Below are positions 45,090 through 54,063 of a stretch of 64,000 nucleotides of DNA, in pieces. Positions within the stretch are counted from its first letter, which is position 1. Each line of letters opens with the position of its first letter. Both the position numbers and the translations under genes were made by a program. Origin of the DNA: Desertivirga arenae (GTDB lineage Bacteria; Bacteroidota; Bacteroidia; Sphingobacteriales; Sphingobacteriaceae); the NCBI RefSeq assembly GCF_017355785.1, contig NZ_JAFEWE010000015.1, positions 62,001 to 126,000 on the forward strand, written 5' to 3'. The notes below the pieces were generated by a model. The model did not search any database and was not told the DNA's origin. It saw only the letters and a list, made by a program, of their open reading frames with translations.

Positions 45090-45515
45090 ATGAAAACTAA
45101 AATGTTAACAGTGTTGCTTGCCACGGGACTAGGCCTTGCCTCTTGCTCTTCAAGCAAACAAGGAAACACCGGATCTGATTCTGCAACGGCTGATTCAATG
45201 GGTGGAACAACTGTAGACACAACAACTACTGGTACAGGAATGGGTACTACTGACTCAACTGGTACTGGAACGGGTACTGGAACAGGTACGGGTACTGGCA
45301 CTGGCACTGGCACTGACGGTACCGGAACTGGTGGTACTGGTACAGGTACCGGAAATGGCGGTACTGGAACTGGTACTGGTACTGGAACTGGTACTGGTAC
45401 TGGAACTGGAACTGGTTCAGGAACAGGAACTGGTGGTACAGGAACAGGTACAGGTACAGGTTCAGGAACTGGAACTAGTGGTTCAGGAGGCGGAACAACC
45501 ACACCTCGTCCATAA
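45090..45515 (+). CDS. Lipoprotein with long Gly-Thr repeat
   Basis: A 141-aa predicted lipoprotein: signal 1-18, lipobox LASC with C19, then a Ser/Thr/Asp linker. From about residue 46 to 130 it is almost entirely alternating Gly and Thr with a few Ser, Asp, Asn or Met breaks. Synonymous codons vary (GGN ACN), so the sequence is not a pure DNA repeat, although hexamers such as GGTACT and GGAACT recur. The tail ends TTTPRP. No function is known. The opposite strand gives a Val-Pro repeat frame without a start signal and is judged a shadow. Confidence 0.75.
   Translation: MKTKMLTVLLATGLGLASCSSSKQGNTGSDSATADSMGGTTVDTTTTGTGMGTTDSTGTGTGTGTGTGTGTGTGTDGTGTGGTGTGTGNGGTGTGTGTGTGTGTGTGTGSGTGTGGTGTGTGTGSGTGTSGSGGGTTTPRP
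45228..45480. repeat. Degenerate GGNACN hexamer repeat
   Basis: Roughly 40 copies of a six-base unit encode the Gly-Thr tract. Because the unit is two codons, gain or loss by slippage would change the length but not the frame. Confidence 0.8.
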
Positions 45516-45553
45516 AAAAAAAGCCCGACTATTTTTTCTAGCCGGGCTTTTTT
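45514..45553. terminator. Bidirectional terminator
   Basis: A-run plus AGCCCGACTA and TAGCCGGGCT plus T-run (one mismatch) form a stem between the convergent lipoprotein and pdhB genes. Confidence 0.88.
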
Positions 45554-45570
45554 CATAAATATATAAGATC

Positions 45571-46557
45571 TTATTTCTGAACGTATAGAACGTTTTTCAC
45601 TGCTTTAACTACACGCTCTGCATTAGGCAATGCTTCCTTAATAAGAGTAGGAGCATATGGAAGCGGGGTATCGGCTGAAACAACACGAACTACAGGAGCA
45701 TCAAGATAATCAAAAGCATCCTTTTGAACTTTGAACGCAATCTCGGTAGCGATTGATCCTAGAGGCCATGCCTCCTCAACTACTACCAGGCGATTAGTTT
45801 TCTTAACAGAATTAATGATAGTGTCATAATCGATCGGACGAACAGAACGTAGATCGATCACTTCTGCATTGATTCCCTCTTTAGTTAGTTCTTCCACAGC
45901 AGGGTTCACCACTCTGCTAAGCATTTTACCAAAAGTTACGATCGTTACATCAGTACCTTCTTTTACAATGTTAGCCTTGCCTATCTCGATGTAATATTCC
46001 TCTTCAGGAACTTCACCCTTGTCTCCGTACATCACTTCAGATTCCATGAAGATCACCGGATCTGGATCTATTATAGATGATTTTAACAAACCTTTAGCTT
46101 CGTAAGGAGTCGACGGAACAACTACCTTTAAACCTGGACAGTTAGCATACCAGTTTTCGAAGTTTTGAGAGTGCTGCGCTCCAAGCTGACCAGCATTTCC
46201 AGTTGGCCCACGAAAAACAATTGGCACTGTGAACTGGCCACCGCTCATAGAATATACCTTAGCGGCACCATTGATCACCTGGTCAATTGCTACAAGCGAG
46301 AAGTTGAACGTCATGAACTCAACTATCGGTTTTAAACCGTTCATTGCAGCGCCGGTTGCGATACCAGCAAAACCAAGTTCAGCAATTGGAGTATCAATTA
46401 CGCGCTTCGCTCCAAATTCATCAAGCATTCCCTGGGTTACTTTATAAGCTCCGTTATACTCGGCAACTTCTTCACCCATGATAAAGATCTTATCGTCTTT
46501 GCGCATCTCTTCGTTCATTGCTTCACGAAGCGCTTCTCTGAACTGTATTTCTCTCAT
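45571..46557 (-). CDS. pdhB: Pyruvate dehydrogenase E1 component beta subunit
   Basis: With an E1 alpha subunit it decarboxylates pyruvate to feed acetyl-CoA formation. The 328-aa transketolase-like protein has MGEEVAEYNGAYKVT near the start, the INGAAKVYSMSGGQ segment, FRGPTGNAGQLGAQHSQ, and a C-terminal domain with VVEEAWPLGSIATEIA. E1 alpha and E2 genes are not adjacent, as is common in Bacteroidota. It has its own promoter. Confidence 0.93.
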   Translation of the reverse strand: MREIQFREALREAMNEEMRKDDKIFIMGEEVAEYNGAYKVTQGMLDEFGAKRVIDTPIAELGFAGIATGAAMNGLKPIVEFMTFNFSLVAIDQVINGAAKVYSMSGGQFTVPIVFRGPTGNAGQLGAQHSQNFENWYANCPGLKVVVPSTPYEAKGLLKSSIIDPDPVIFMESEVMYGDKGEVPEEEYYIEIGKANIVKEGTDVTIVTFGKMLSRVVNPAVEELTKEGINAEVIDLRSVRPIDYDTIINSVKKTNRLVVVEEAWPLGSIATEIAFKVQKDAFDYLDAPVVRVVSADTPLPYAPTLIKEALPNAERVVKAVKNVLYVQK

Positions 46558-46584
46558 TTTATGTTAAATCAATATTTTGGAACG

Positions 46585-46615
46585 CAAATATAAGGGAGTA
46601 TAACTGCAAATCCAA
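46585..46615 (-). promoter_or_regulatory. pdhB promoter
   Basis: On the minus strand TTG (46613-46615), 20-nt spacer, TATATTTG (46585-46592), a full -7 match about 27 nt before the start. Confidence 0.65.
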
Positions 46616-46654
46616 CGAGTAGAAAGATAGGATTTGTAATATTTCTTATTATAA

Positions 46655-49534
46655 TTACCGTCCGCACATCTCCTTATAAGCACAATAACCACAGTTAGCT
46701 GCTCTGGACGTTTGTGCAAAAGGAATTTCGGGATTAAACAACTCCTCCAGCAGCTCCCTCAGTTTAGTATAGAAGCCTGATTTAATATCTTCCAAATGCT
46801 CTGCCTGGAGAAAAGCCTTACCATTTCGCCCTCCCGAAAAAAACAAGGTTCCATCATTTTTCATCTTGCGGATGATATAAAGGTTTGGCTCAACTTTTTC
46901 TACCTGCTTCACCTGCTCGTAGATATAGGTGTAGAACAAAGTCTGTATCATGGCCTTATTTTGCCTGTCTCCATCCCGTTCAAATAGTGCATCCAGGTCG
47001 CTATACTTAACCTCGTCACTACCTGTCTTATAGTCAACTATACGAATAGTCCCATCACGTCTATCTACACGGTCAATTATTCCGTAAAGAAGAACCTGAT
47101 GTTCTCTGTCTTTGATAGAAATTGGAAAACGAAGCTTATAGTCCTTTTTATTCTCCAATTCAATTATTGCAAAAGGAGCAACGTTTTCATCATGACTAAG
47201 TATAGCATCCACATACTCCTCTACAATGCGAAGTATTATTTGCTGCATACTATTTGCTGAGCGGAGTTTAGTTTTATTTCCAAAGAGGACCATGGAAAGT
47301 GCCTGCTTACATAACTGAGGGACCTCTGATCTCTTCTTCTTTATGTCTTCTGCAGTAATCGCTTTCTGCCCTTTTGATAAGTCTTCATAATACCATTCCA
47401 TCACCTGGTGAAGAACAGACCCAACCTGGTTCGCTTCCAGATTTTCCGTTATTTCTTCGGGCTCCTTAATCTTAGCCACGTATTTGAAGAAGAACTGAAG
47501 GGAACAATTCAAATAGGTAGTTAAAGCTGTCGCTGATATCTTCTCATCATCCCAATTTCCCTTAGACTGAAGGAACTTTTGAAGAGAGCTCCACACTTTA
47601 CCTTTTTTCTCTACCACCAGATCTTTAGCGGATTCGATCTGAACAGGCTGATTCTGCAGATAATATTTAAAGGTAAAACCGCTTTCGAATTCCAGCTGCC
47701 TCAGGAACCTGCTTGGTTCACCACTGTTACTTTCATCGATGAGACTATTATAGATGAAACTAATATTTGTTGACCTCTGCAATAAACGATAGAACAAGTA
47801 AGCTGCAATAGCATCCTGATTTTCGAGAACAGGAAGCCCGTGAACCCTCCGTATACTGTCTGGAATGAAAGAAGGAGAGGTACTTAATTTTGGCAGAGTG
47901 CCTTCGTTTACACCCAGGATAATAACATTCTCAAAATCGAGGCAGCGGCTTTCCAATAGCCCCATCACCTGAATTCCCCTTAATGGCTCCCCCTCTAAGG
48001 GTACTGACAGTCCTTGCAAAGCCTTCCTAATTAAAGACAATGCAAAGGTCAAGGGTAAATTGTCCTGATAAGTACTTAGTCCATCAAATAGCAGATTTAG
48101 CTCCTTACTTACTGCCATCAACAAATTTGCCTCTAATTGCTGCAATAAACCTTGTTTCTGCCTTTGCTCGAGCACCGCAGTAAGCAAAACGTATAGTGCA
48201 TCTATAGTCTGGAGGCCTGCATGTTTTACTGTAAAGAAGTTTGGTGCTAACAGTGAAGAAAAATGCAATTCCGTTAGTGGGACCTCCACCCACTGATTCT
48301 CCAGCATTCGTTTCTGCAGTATATCTTTCTCCCTATCCTGAACTCCTGTCAATGGGTGCGACAGGAAAGCAAGCACATCTTTATAATAAATGGAATCCTT
48401 ACGCTCTTTATGCACTTGCTCCTGAATGCTTAACCAAAGGTCAATCAGTCCAAAAACAGTTGACTGGGCTAAAGGAAATCCCATTGTTACGTTAACCTTA
48501 GCGGTATCAGAGGGAATAGTTTGCAGTACCGGCAGCAACAAGCTCTCGTCGGCTATGATAATTGCTGTCTTCTCAGGGTCGTTCGCTGCTGCCAACGAAG
48601 TCTTAATATTCTCGAATTGACTTATAGCTTTTGCCTGGGAAGCGTGACCATGGGTTTGAATTACCTGTATCTTCCTTCCCTCACTCTTAATCAAATTGGG
48701 AGATTCTCCCAGGGCATTAATTAAACCGCTTTCTGAAAGGTTCCTTCTGATAAAAAGACCTGCCTCCTGCAGTACATCGTCAAGATAATACGAATCGGTA
48801 TCGAAATAAAAGAGCGCTTTTTCTATCTCCTGCCAGTGCTTGAACAACTTTACCTCTGCACGATTTAAAGCATTGAAACCTACAAAAACAACTTTCTTAA
48901 ATTGATTAACAAACTCAGAACTTTCGCTTTCTGCCAGATTCCTGTATAATGCAGGGATGGTAGCATAACCGGCCTTCTTCAATTCCTCATGAAAAGCCTT
49001 ATACAAATCCGGCATCCTTTTCCAAAGATCAATGAACTTCTGCTGGAAGCTCTGCTGCTTCTCTTTTGAAAACGATGACCAAAACTGCTCCAAAAACTGA
49101 TACTGCTCAGGATTAAAATGCGGGAACTGTTGTTGAATAACGGCAATATCCTCAAGCTGGCAAAAAAGGTCCTCTGCATTTACAAGATCATAATCTATCT
49201 GAGAAAAATCACCTAAAATGATTTCTGCCATAGAATAAAACTTGTCGGGACTTATTTCCTCTTTTCCTTCTTCTTTCAGAATCCGGTTATACTCTTTATG
49301 CAGCACAAAAAATTGAGTAAACTGATCTGCTACTACCAGGTTTGATGATTTAGCAAAGAACTCACCCACAGTAAAAAAAGCTGGGCTCCATAAGGATTTT
49401 CCCGCCAACTCACCCAGATGCTTCTTCAGGAACAATCCCGGACGCTTATTATTAAAAACGATAGCAACATCCTGAAGATCGTCGTTAAAACGAGCCAGGA
49501 GATCTGCAGCTACTTCCTGTAAAAATGATTTCAT
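46655..49534 (-). CDS. AddB-like PD-(D/E)XK nuclease with iron-sulfur motif
   Basis: Partner of the UvrD-type helicase encoded just upstream; together they should process double-strand breaks like AddAB/RecBCD. The 959-aa protein starts MKSFLQEVA. The helicase-like first part begins VAIVFNNKRPGLFLKKHL and shows no Walker A GxGKT motif, so it may be structural only. The nuclease domain carries IRIVDYKTGSDE. Four cysteines that could hold an Fe-S cluster are present: one in TTYLNCSLQFF and C948, C951, C957 at the end. ATG 49534 is chosen because the family starts there; an upstream in-frame ATG at 49561 is possible. Confidence 0.85.
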   Translation of the reverse strand: MKSFLQEVAADLLARFNDDLQDVAIVFNNKRPGLFLKKHLGELAGKSLWSPAFFTVGEFFAKSSNLVVADQFTQFFVLHKEYNRILKEEGKEEISPDKFYSMAEIILGDFSQIDYDLVNAEDLFCQLEDIAVIQQQFPHFNPEQYQFLEQFWSSFSKEKQQSFQQKFIDLWKRMPDLYKAFHEELKKAGYATIPALYRNLAESESSEFVNQFKKVVFVGFNALNRAEVKLFKHWQEIEKALFYFDTDSYYLDDVLQEAGLFIRRNLSESGLINALGESPNLIKSEGRKIQVIQTHGHASQAKAISQFENIKTSLAAANDPEKTAIIIADESLLLPVLQTIPSDTAKVNVTMGFPLAQSTVFGLIDLWLSIQEQVHKERKDSIYYKDVLAFLSHPLTGVQDREKDILQKRMLENQWVEVPLTELHFSSLLAPNFFTVKHAGLQTIDALYVLLTAVLEQRQKQGLLQQLEANLLMAVSKELNLLFDGLSTYQDNLPLTFALSLIRKALQGLSVPLEGEPLRGIQVMGLLESRCLDFENVIILGVNEGTLPKLSTSPSFIPDSIRRVHGLPVLENQDAIAAYLFYRLLQRSTNISFIYNSLIDESNSGEPSRFLRQLEFESGFTFKYYLQNQPVQIESAKDLVVEKKGKVWSSLQKFLQSKGNWDDEKISATALTTYLNCSLQFFFKYVAKIKEPEEITENLEANQVGSVLHQVMEWYYEDLSKGQKAITAEDIKKKRSEVPQLCKQALSMVLFGNKTKLRSANSMQQIILRIVEEYVDAILSHDENVAPFAIIELENKKDYKLRFPISIKDREHQVLLYGIIDRVDRRDGTIRIVDYKTGSDEVKYSDLDALFERDGDRQNKAMIQTLFYTYIYEQVKQVEKVEPNLYIIRKMKNDGTLFFSGGRNGKAFLQAEHLEDIKSGFYTKLRELLEELFNPEIPFAQTSRAANCGYCAYKEMCGR

Positions 49535-49576
49535 TTGAATAACCCGCTTCCCAAAAAGCACAAATGCTTCTCTTGT

Positions 49577-52500
49577 CTAAACTTCCTTTAATTCTTTTAA
49601 ATACCCATAATACAGGTATGCCTTTATATTACCATATCCCATTTCGGATAACAATTCTTTATAGGCCTCTACCTGTTTGTAATGTTGAGGCTTTGGCTCT
49701 TCCGTAAACTTAAAATCTATAAGAACCACCTCATTCGGTCCTACAAGAACTTTGTCCGGCCTATAACTCTCCCCCTTACCACTAATAATCGTCTGCTCAT
49801 TAAGATTCTTATAAGGCTTCTCTAATAAAGCTTTTAAGTTAGGCTGGAGTAGCACACTTTCTGCCAATGATTTGATTTCCGGTTCGTCGGCCCGGCGAAA
49901 CACGCCCTCCTTCTGCATATCCCTTATAACACCAGGCAAATCTTCTACTGCGGTTACCCGTGATAAGATTTCGTGAAGGATCAATCCCCTTCTTCTTGCT
50001 GAATTTCCACTTAGCAGATCAAGCTGTTCAAAAACTTTGTCATTTGATAAGGCTTCCTCCAACCTATCTGATGTAGGATAAGATACGAAATACCAATTAG
50101 TACGATCACTTGATGCTCCATCTGCTGTTTTTTTCCCTTTGGATTCTACAGGGACATCAATCAACAAAGTCTGTTCATCAAATTCCGCATTCAGTTCAGC
50201 TGCATATAATTTTAGGGGATGAAAAATAAGGTCGCCAATCAGATTAAACTGATCGTCCTTCCCTGAAACTTGGCCAGGGGCTGTAATATATAAATGCTTA
50301 CGTGTACGGGTAGTAGCAACATAAAGCATATTTATAGCATCCATATAATTGAAAAGCAACTCCTCAAAATAGGCTTTACCGAAGGCCGACTGTCCTAAGC
50401 TTTTCTTATAATGAACAGGAACGCTGCTTAACATCGAATAGGGTGTATGACCGGCGTCTACCCAAAAAATACCATTAGTCATTCCATCTAAATTCCAGCA
50501 ACAGAAAGGCAACATCACTACGTCAAATGCTAATCCCTTAGACTTGTGTATAGTCATTACCTGAACCGCATCGCTCTGCTCAGAGGAAGGCAATGCCTTA
50601 CGCTCACCTTCTTCCTCCCACCAGGTTAAGAACGATGATATGCCTTTCTCACCCTGCCTGGCAAAACTGCTAACCATATCCCGGAATGCCAAAAGATAAG
50701 GCAAATGAACCTGAGAGAAATTCAGGCTATATGCTTCAATTAGTTTCTCAACCAGCTCAAACAAGGGTAATTGTTGCCATGAGAGCCAATTATCGCAGAG
50801 GACTGCCGGAAGGAAGCCCTTTAAATTCTCTACATCTGTTTTATTAATTTTTAGCCATACCTCTGTAGGCACCGGCTTATTCATCTCTAGATTATACAGG
50901 TGAATACAATTTGCTTTATATAAAGCCCTATCATCCTTCTTGGCTATCATAGCATAAAAAGTATTGATGATAAGCTTAACAGCCGTGTTGTTAGCTATCA
51001 ATAATGCTTCTCCTGAGATAACAGGGATATTCAAGGCCATCAAATGCTCAACAACACTTCTGGCTTCGGTATTGCTTCGAACCAGCACGCAAATTTCACC
51101 AGCCTTATAACGGGGCGTGTCGGTTAACAACCAATCTGCCAAAGTAGCCGAAAGACGAGCTAAGGCAGCTTCCTTGCTTTCTGAAGCACGGGTCCTATTG
51201 TCTTTTACTTCTAGAAAATCGATTTGAATGGAACCTCCTTCTAAGGTTGAAGGAGCTTTCTGCTGGTAGCTTTGTTCATAAGCACTTTGAATGATCGAAT
51301 CATACCCTTCGGCTCTCCACCAATTATCAAACAAGCTAATTCCACCGTCTTCTATTACCTTATTGTTGATATGAGATTGAAGAAGTTGTGGTGCATGCTT
51401 AAAGAGAAAATTATTGAAGTTTATGATGTTGCCAGCACTTCTATAATTCTCCTTTAAATTATCATCAATCACTCGTAACTCTCCAATATGTCTTTTTGCA
51501 TGGCTATGCAGTATTCTCCAGTCGCCATTACGCCAACGGTAAATAGACTGCTTAACATCTCCAACGATCAAATGATCGGTGAGTTTACCGTTAGCTTCTG
51601 CAATAGCATTTTTCAGCAGGGGAAGAAAGTTTGTCCATTGAAAAGAAGAAGTATCCTGAAACTCGTCAAAAAGGAAATGGCGAAAACGGTTACCTACTTT
51701 CTCCCAAATGAAAGAAGGGTTATCCACTTGCTCGGCTGTAATACCTTTTAATAAATTCTGGGCGTCGCTTATCAACAAGGAGGAGTTTTCCTCCCGGTAC
51801 TCTTTCATCAGGCCTGCCATCTCCTGCATTAAGCGCAGGTAGTATAAATTAGCGTCCAGGGCTTTAGCCATCTGATACCTGGGTAACTCCTCATGATAAA
51901 ACTCGTATAGCTTATTAAGCAAAGGGTTCAGGCTTGAGTATAAAAGACTGATATTTCCATCCATTCCTCCTTTTTGCCATTCCTCAGGCTCATTCAGCAC
52001 CTTTTCAAGACCTGCTATTTTAGCATAATCACCATCAACTATTTTTGTTAGGTTGTTCAGAGGTGATCTCGACTTCCCCTTTAACTGATCCATTAATACT
52101 CCGGAAGTTCTAAATACTTGAACAGCTTCTTTCGCGATATCCGTAACAGCCCCCTCAAAAAAATTAATAAGGCTCTTCGTTAATTCCTGAAGATCTTTAA
52201 AGAGAACATCTGGTTCTAAATCCCGGATAGCATTTTCAAATGGTTGATACCTTTCCTTAAAGATCTCGTCGGCAAGACTAAGCAAGGTTTCACGATAATT
52301 CCAGCTTTTATTATCTCTGATCCTCTCCAGAGCCAGATTGATGATCCATTGTAAGAGTTCTGGCTTTCGTTCCAGCTGTTCATTCAGTTTCACTGCAAGT
52401 TCCCGCTTCACCTTGTCCAGGTTCATCTCGAGGCGGTAACCCGCATCCAAACCTAATTCGAATGAAAAACTGCGAATAACCTTTTGAACAAAACCATCAA

Positions 52501-52834
52501 TTGTATTGACTGAAAAACGACTATAGTCGTGCAAGATTCGACGGTAAATGGCATGGGCTTTTAATTTAAGTTCTTCTGCTGCGAGCCCGGGATAAGCATT
52601 GAGAATAATATTCCGATAAGTCTCAACTCCCTGATCACCTACAGCAATCCCTCTCAACGTTTCAAGAATTCTGCTCTTCATCTCCTCCGTTGCCTTATTG
52701 GTGAAGGTTACAGCAAGGATTTCCCTGTACTTTGTCTCTGAAGAGAAGAGTAAAGTAAGGTAGTGGGCAGTAAGACTAAAGGTTTTTCCAGAACCGGCAG
52801 AAGCCTGAAGTATTTTTAGAGGTTTAATTTGCAT
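49577..52834 (-). CDS. UvrD-type helicase/exonuclease, AddA-like
   Basis: Unwinds and degrades DNA ends in recombination repair. The 1,085-aa protein has Walker A ASAGSGKT at 11-18, motif Ia VTFTNKATEEMKSRIL, Walker B FDEFQDTS, QSIYRWRNGD (motif III), VMTIHKSKGLAFD (motif V) and YVATTRTRKHLYI (motif VI). A C-terminal RecB-type nuclease motif reads VVLIDFKF. The AddB-like gene starts 42 nt downstream, so the two form an operon. Confidence 0.92.
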   Translation of the reverse strand: MQIKPLKILQASAGSGKTFSLTAHYLTLLFSSETKYREILAVTFTNKATEEMKSRILETLRGIAVGDQGVETYRNIILNAYPGLAAEELKLKAHAIYRRILHDYSRFSVNTIDGFVQKVIRSFSFELGLDAGYRLEMNLDKVKRELAVKLNEQLERKPELLQWIINLALERIRDNKSWNYRETLLSLADEIFKERYQPFENAIRDLEPDVLFKDLQELTKSLINFFEGAVTDIAKEAVQVFRTSGVLMDQLKGKSRSPLNNLTKIVDGDYAKIAGLEKVLNEPEEWQKGGMDGNISLLYSSLNPLLNKLYEFYHEELPRYQMAKALDANLYYLRLMQEMAGLMKEYREENSSLLISDAQNLLKGITAEQVDNPSFIWEKVGNRFRHFLFDEFQDTSSFQWTNFLPLLKNAIAEANGKLTDHLIVGDVKQSIYRWRNGDWRILHSHAKRHIGELRVIDDNLKENYRSAGNIINFNNFLFKHAPQLLQSHINNKVIEDGGISLFDNWWRAEGYDSIIQSAYEQSYQQKAPSTLEGGSIQIDFLEVKDNRTRASESKEAALARLSATLADWLLTDTPRYKAGEICVLVRSNTEARSVVEHLMALNIPVISGEALLIANNTAVKLIINTFYAMIAKKDDRALYKANCIHLYNLEMNKPVPTEVWLKINKTDVENLKGFLPAVLCDNWLSWQQLPLFELVEKLIEAYSLNFSQVHLPYLLAFRDMVSSFARQGEKGISSFLTWWEEEGERKALPSSEQSDAVQVMTIHKSKGLAFDVVMLPFCCWNLDGMTNGIFWVDAGHTPYSMLSSVPVHYKKSLGQSAFGKAYFEELLFNYMDAINMLYVATTRTRKHLYITAPGQVSGKDDQFNLIGDLIFHPLKLYAAELNAEFDEQTLLIDVPVESKGKKTADGASSDRTNWYFVSYPTSDRLEEALSNDKVFEQLDLLSGNSARRRGLILHEILSRVTAVEDLPGVIRDMQKEGVFRRADEPEIKSLAESVLLQPNLKALLEKPYKNLNEQTIISGKGESYRPDKVLVGPNEVVLIDFKFTEEPKPQHYKQVEAYKELLSEMGYGNIKAYLYYGYLKELKEV

Positions 52835-52950
52835 TGAAGTATCGGCAATCGCGCCTTCTTTAACCGCGGATCAAAACAAATTTACTAATAAAAATAGCAA
52901 GATACTTTTTAATTCTCCACATTCAGATAAGCTTGAATCCTACAAAAAAT

Positions 52951-53961
52951 TTAAATTGTAAGACCAAGGCCAGGAGACGGTGGTAGTATCCAACTACCAT
53001 TTTGAAATGCGGGCATATTAAAGGGATTATTTGAAGTAAGGAAAGGCCCGTCAAGGTCGGCCCAATCACATAAGGGAGCTAAGGCCGCTCCAGCAAGGGT
53101 AGCTATACTCGTCTCACTCATACACCCGATCAGAACTTTCATATTCAGCTCTCTTGCACGGGATATGATCTTAAACGCTTCATGCATTCCGGCACTCTTC
53201 ATCAGCTTAACATTGATTCCATGATAAGCATCCTTAATGATTTCGATATCCTTCAGGCGTTGAATAGCTTCATCTGCAAGGATGGGAATAGGACTTCGCT
53301 CCGTTAACCAGGCATTCCCCTCCAGATCAGTCTTAAACATAGGTTGCTCGACTATCTCAACGCCCTGCTCTTCTAACCAGTATAACATATCCAATGCTTT
53401 GAACTTGTCATCCCAACCCTGATTGGCGTCTGCGTACAATGGCTTGTCTGTAATGCTGCGAATAGTTTTAACCAGGTTCTGATCGTGGTCTGATCCCAAC
53501 TTCACCTTCAACACCTGCGCTCGCTCTGCATCCATTACCTTCCTCACTATCATTTCCGGCGAATCTATACCAATGGTAATAGCGGTAACAGGCATATTTT
53601 CTGGCACAGAGTTGAACATGGTATAACAAGGGATTCCTTTTAACTTTCCCTCTAAATCATGAAGAGCAATGTCAATCGCAGCTTTAATTGCAGGACTGCC
53701 TTGTTCCAGCGCATCCAGATAGTCTACTACTTCCTCAAAATCGAAGGGTGGTTTAAACCGTTGAAGCTCTAGTTTGTTCAGGAACGAGGTGGCTGTTTCT
53801 ACACTTTCTCCCATATAAGGCACCATCGAGGCCTCCCCATATCCTACCTTCCCATCGTATTCTATAGTTACAAGAATAAGAGGTGTTGATAATCTGGAGT
53901 AGCCTGAAATACCGAAAGGGTATTTCAGTTTCAGCTCGAATGCTTTAAAGGTAAGTTTCAT
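52951..53961 (-). CDS. Dipeptide epimerase (L-Ala-D/L-Glu type)
   Basis: Enolase-superfamily enzyme of 336 aa, expected to recycle murein dipeptides. The lysine pair K152/K154 (VLKVKLG), metal ligands D178 (YADANQGWD), E205 (EQPMF) and D230 (ADEAIQ), and K252 (NVKLMKSAG) are all present. Residues that set specificity were not analysed, so other dipeptides are possible. It is divergent from the gene at 54064. Confidence 0.88.
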   Translation of the reverse strand: MKLTFKAFELKLKYPFGISGYSRLSTPLILVTIEYDGKVGYGEASMVPYMGESVETATSFLNKLELQRFKPPFDFEEVVDYLDALEQGSPAIKAAIDIALHDLEGKLKGIPCYTMFNSVPENMPVTAITIGIDSPEMIVRKVMDAERAQVLKVKLGSDHDQNLVKTIRSITDKPLYADANQGWDDKFKALDMLYWLEEQGVEIVEQPMFKTDLEGNAWLTERSPIPILADEAIQRLKDIEIIKDAYHGINVKLMKSAGMHEAFKIISRARELNMKVLIGCMSETSIATLAGAALAPLCDWADLDGPFLTSNNPFNMPAFQNGSWILPPSPGLGLTI

Positions 53962-54050
53962 GAAAAAGATCTCGTTCAGATTTTAAATATACTCATATCA
54001 TACAAGTGTTAATTGTTTTTGTTGCTTAAGCTAAATGAACTGCTGCTTTG

Positions 54051-54058
54051 TACCTTTG
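54051..54058 (+). promoter_or_regulatory. -7 box immediately before the gene at 54064
   Basis: TACCTTTG is a full TAnnTTTG match ending five bases before the ATG at 54064. Transcription would start at or next to the start codon, making a leaderless mRNA. No -33 TTG is clear. It also argues against the in-frame start at 54013. Confidence 0.5.
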
Positions 54059-54063
54059 TCGCG

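Noticed and set aside
45228-45480. Possible CRISPR or minisatellite
   Set aside because: The repeat is a coding hexamer without spacers or uniform repeat length; no cas genes are present.
44963-45556. Minus-strand 197-codon frame with Val-Pro repeats
   Set aside because: It is the complement of the Gly-Thr lipoprotein tract, has no signal peptide and crosses a terminator; the plus-strand frame has a proper lipobox.
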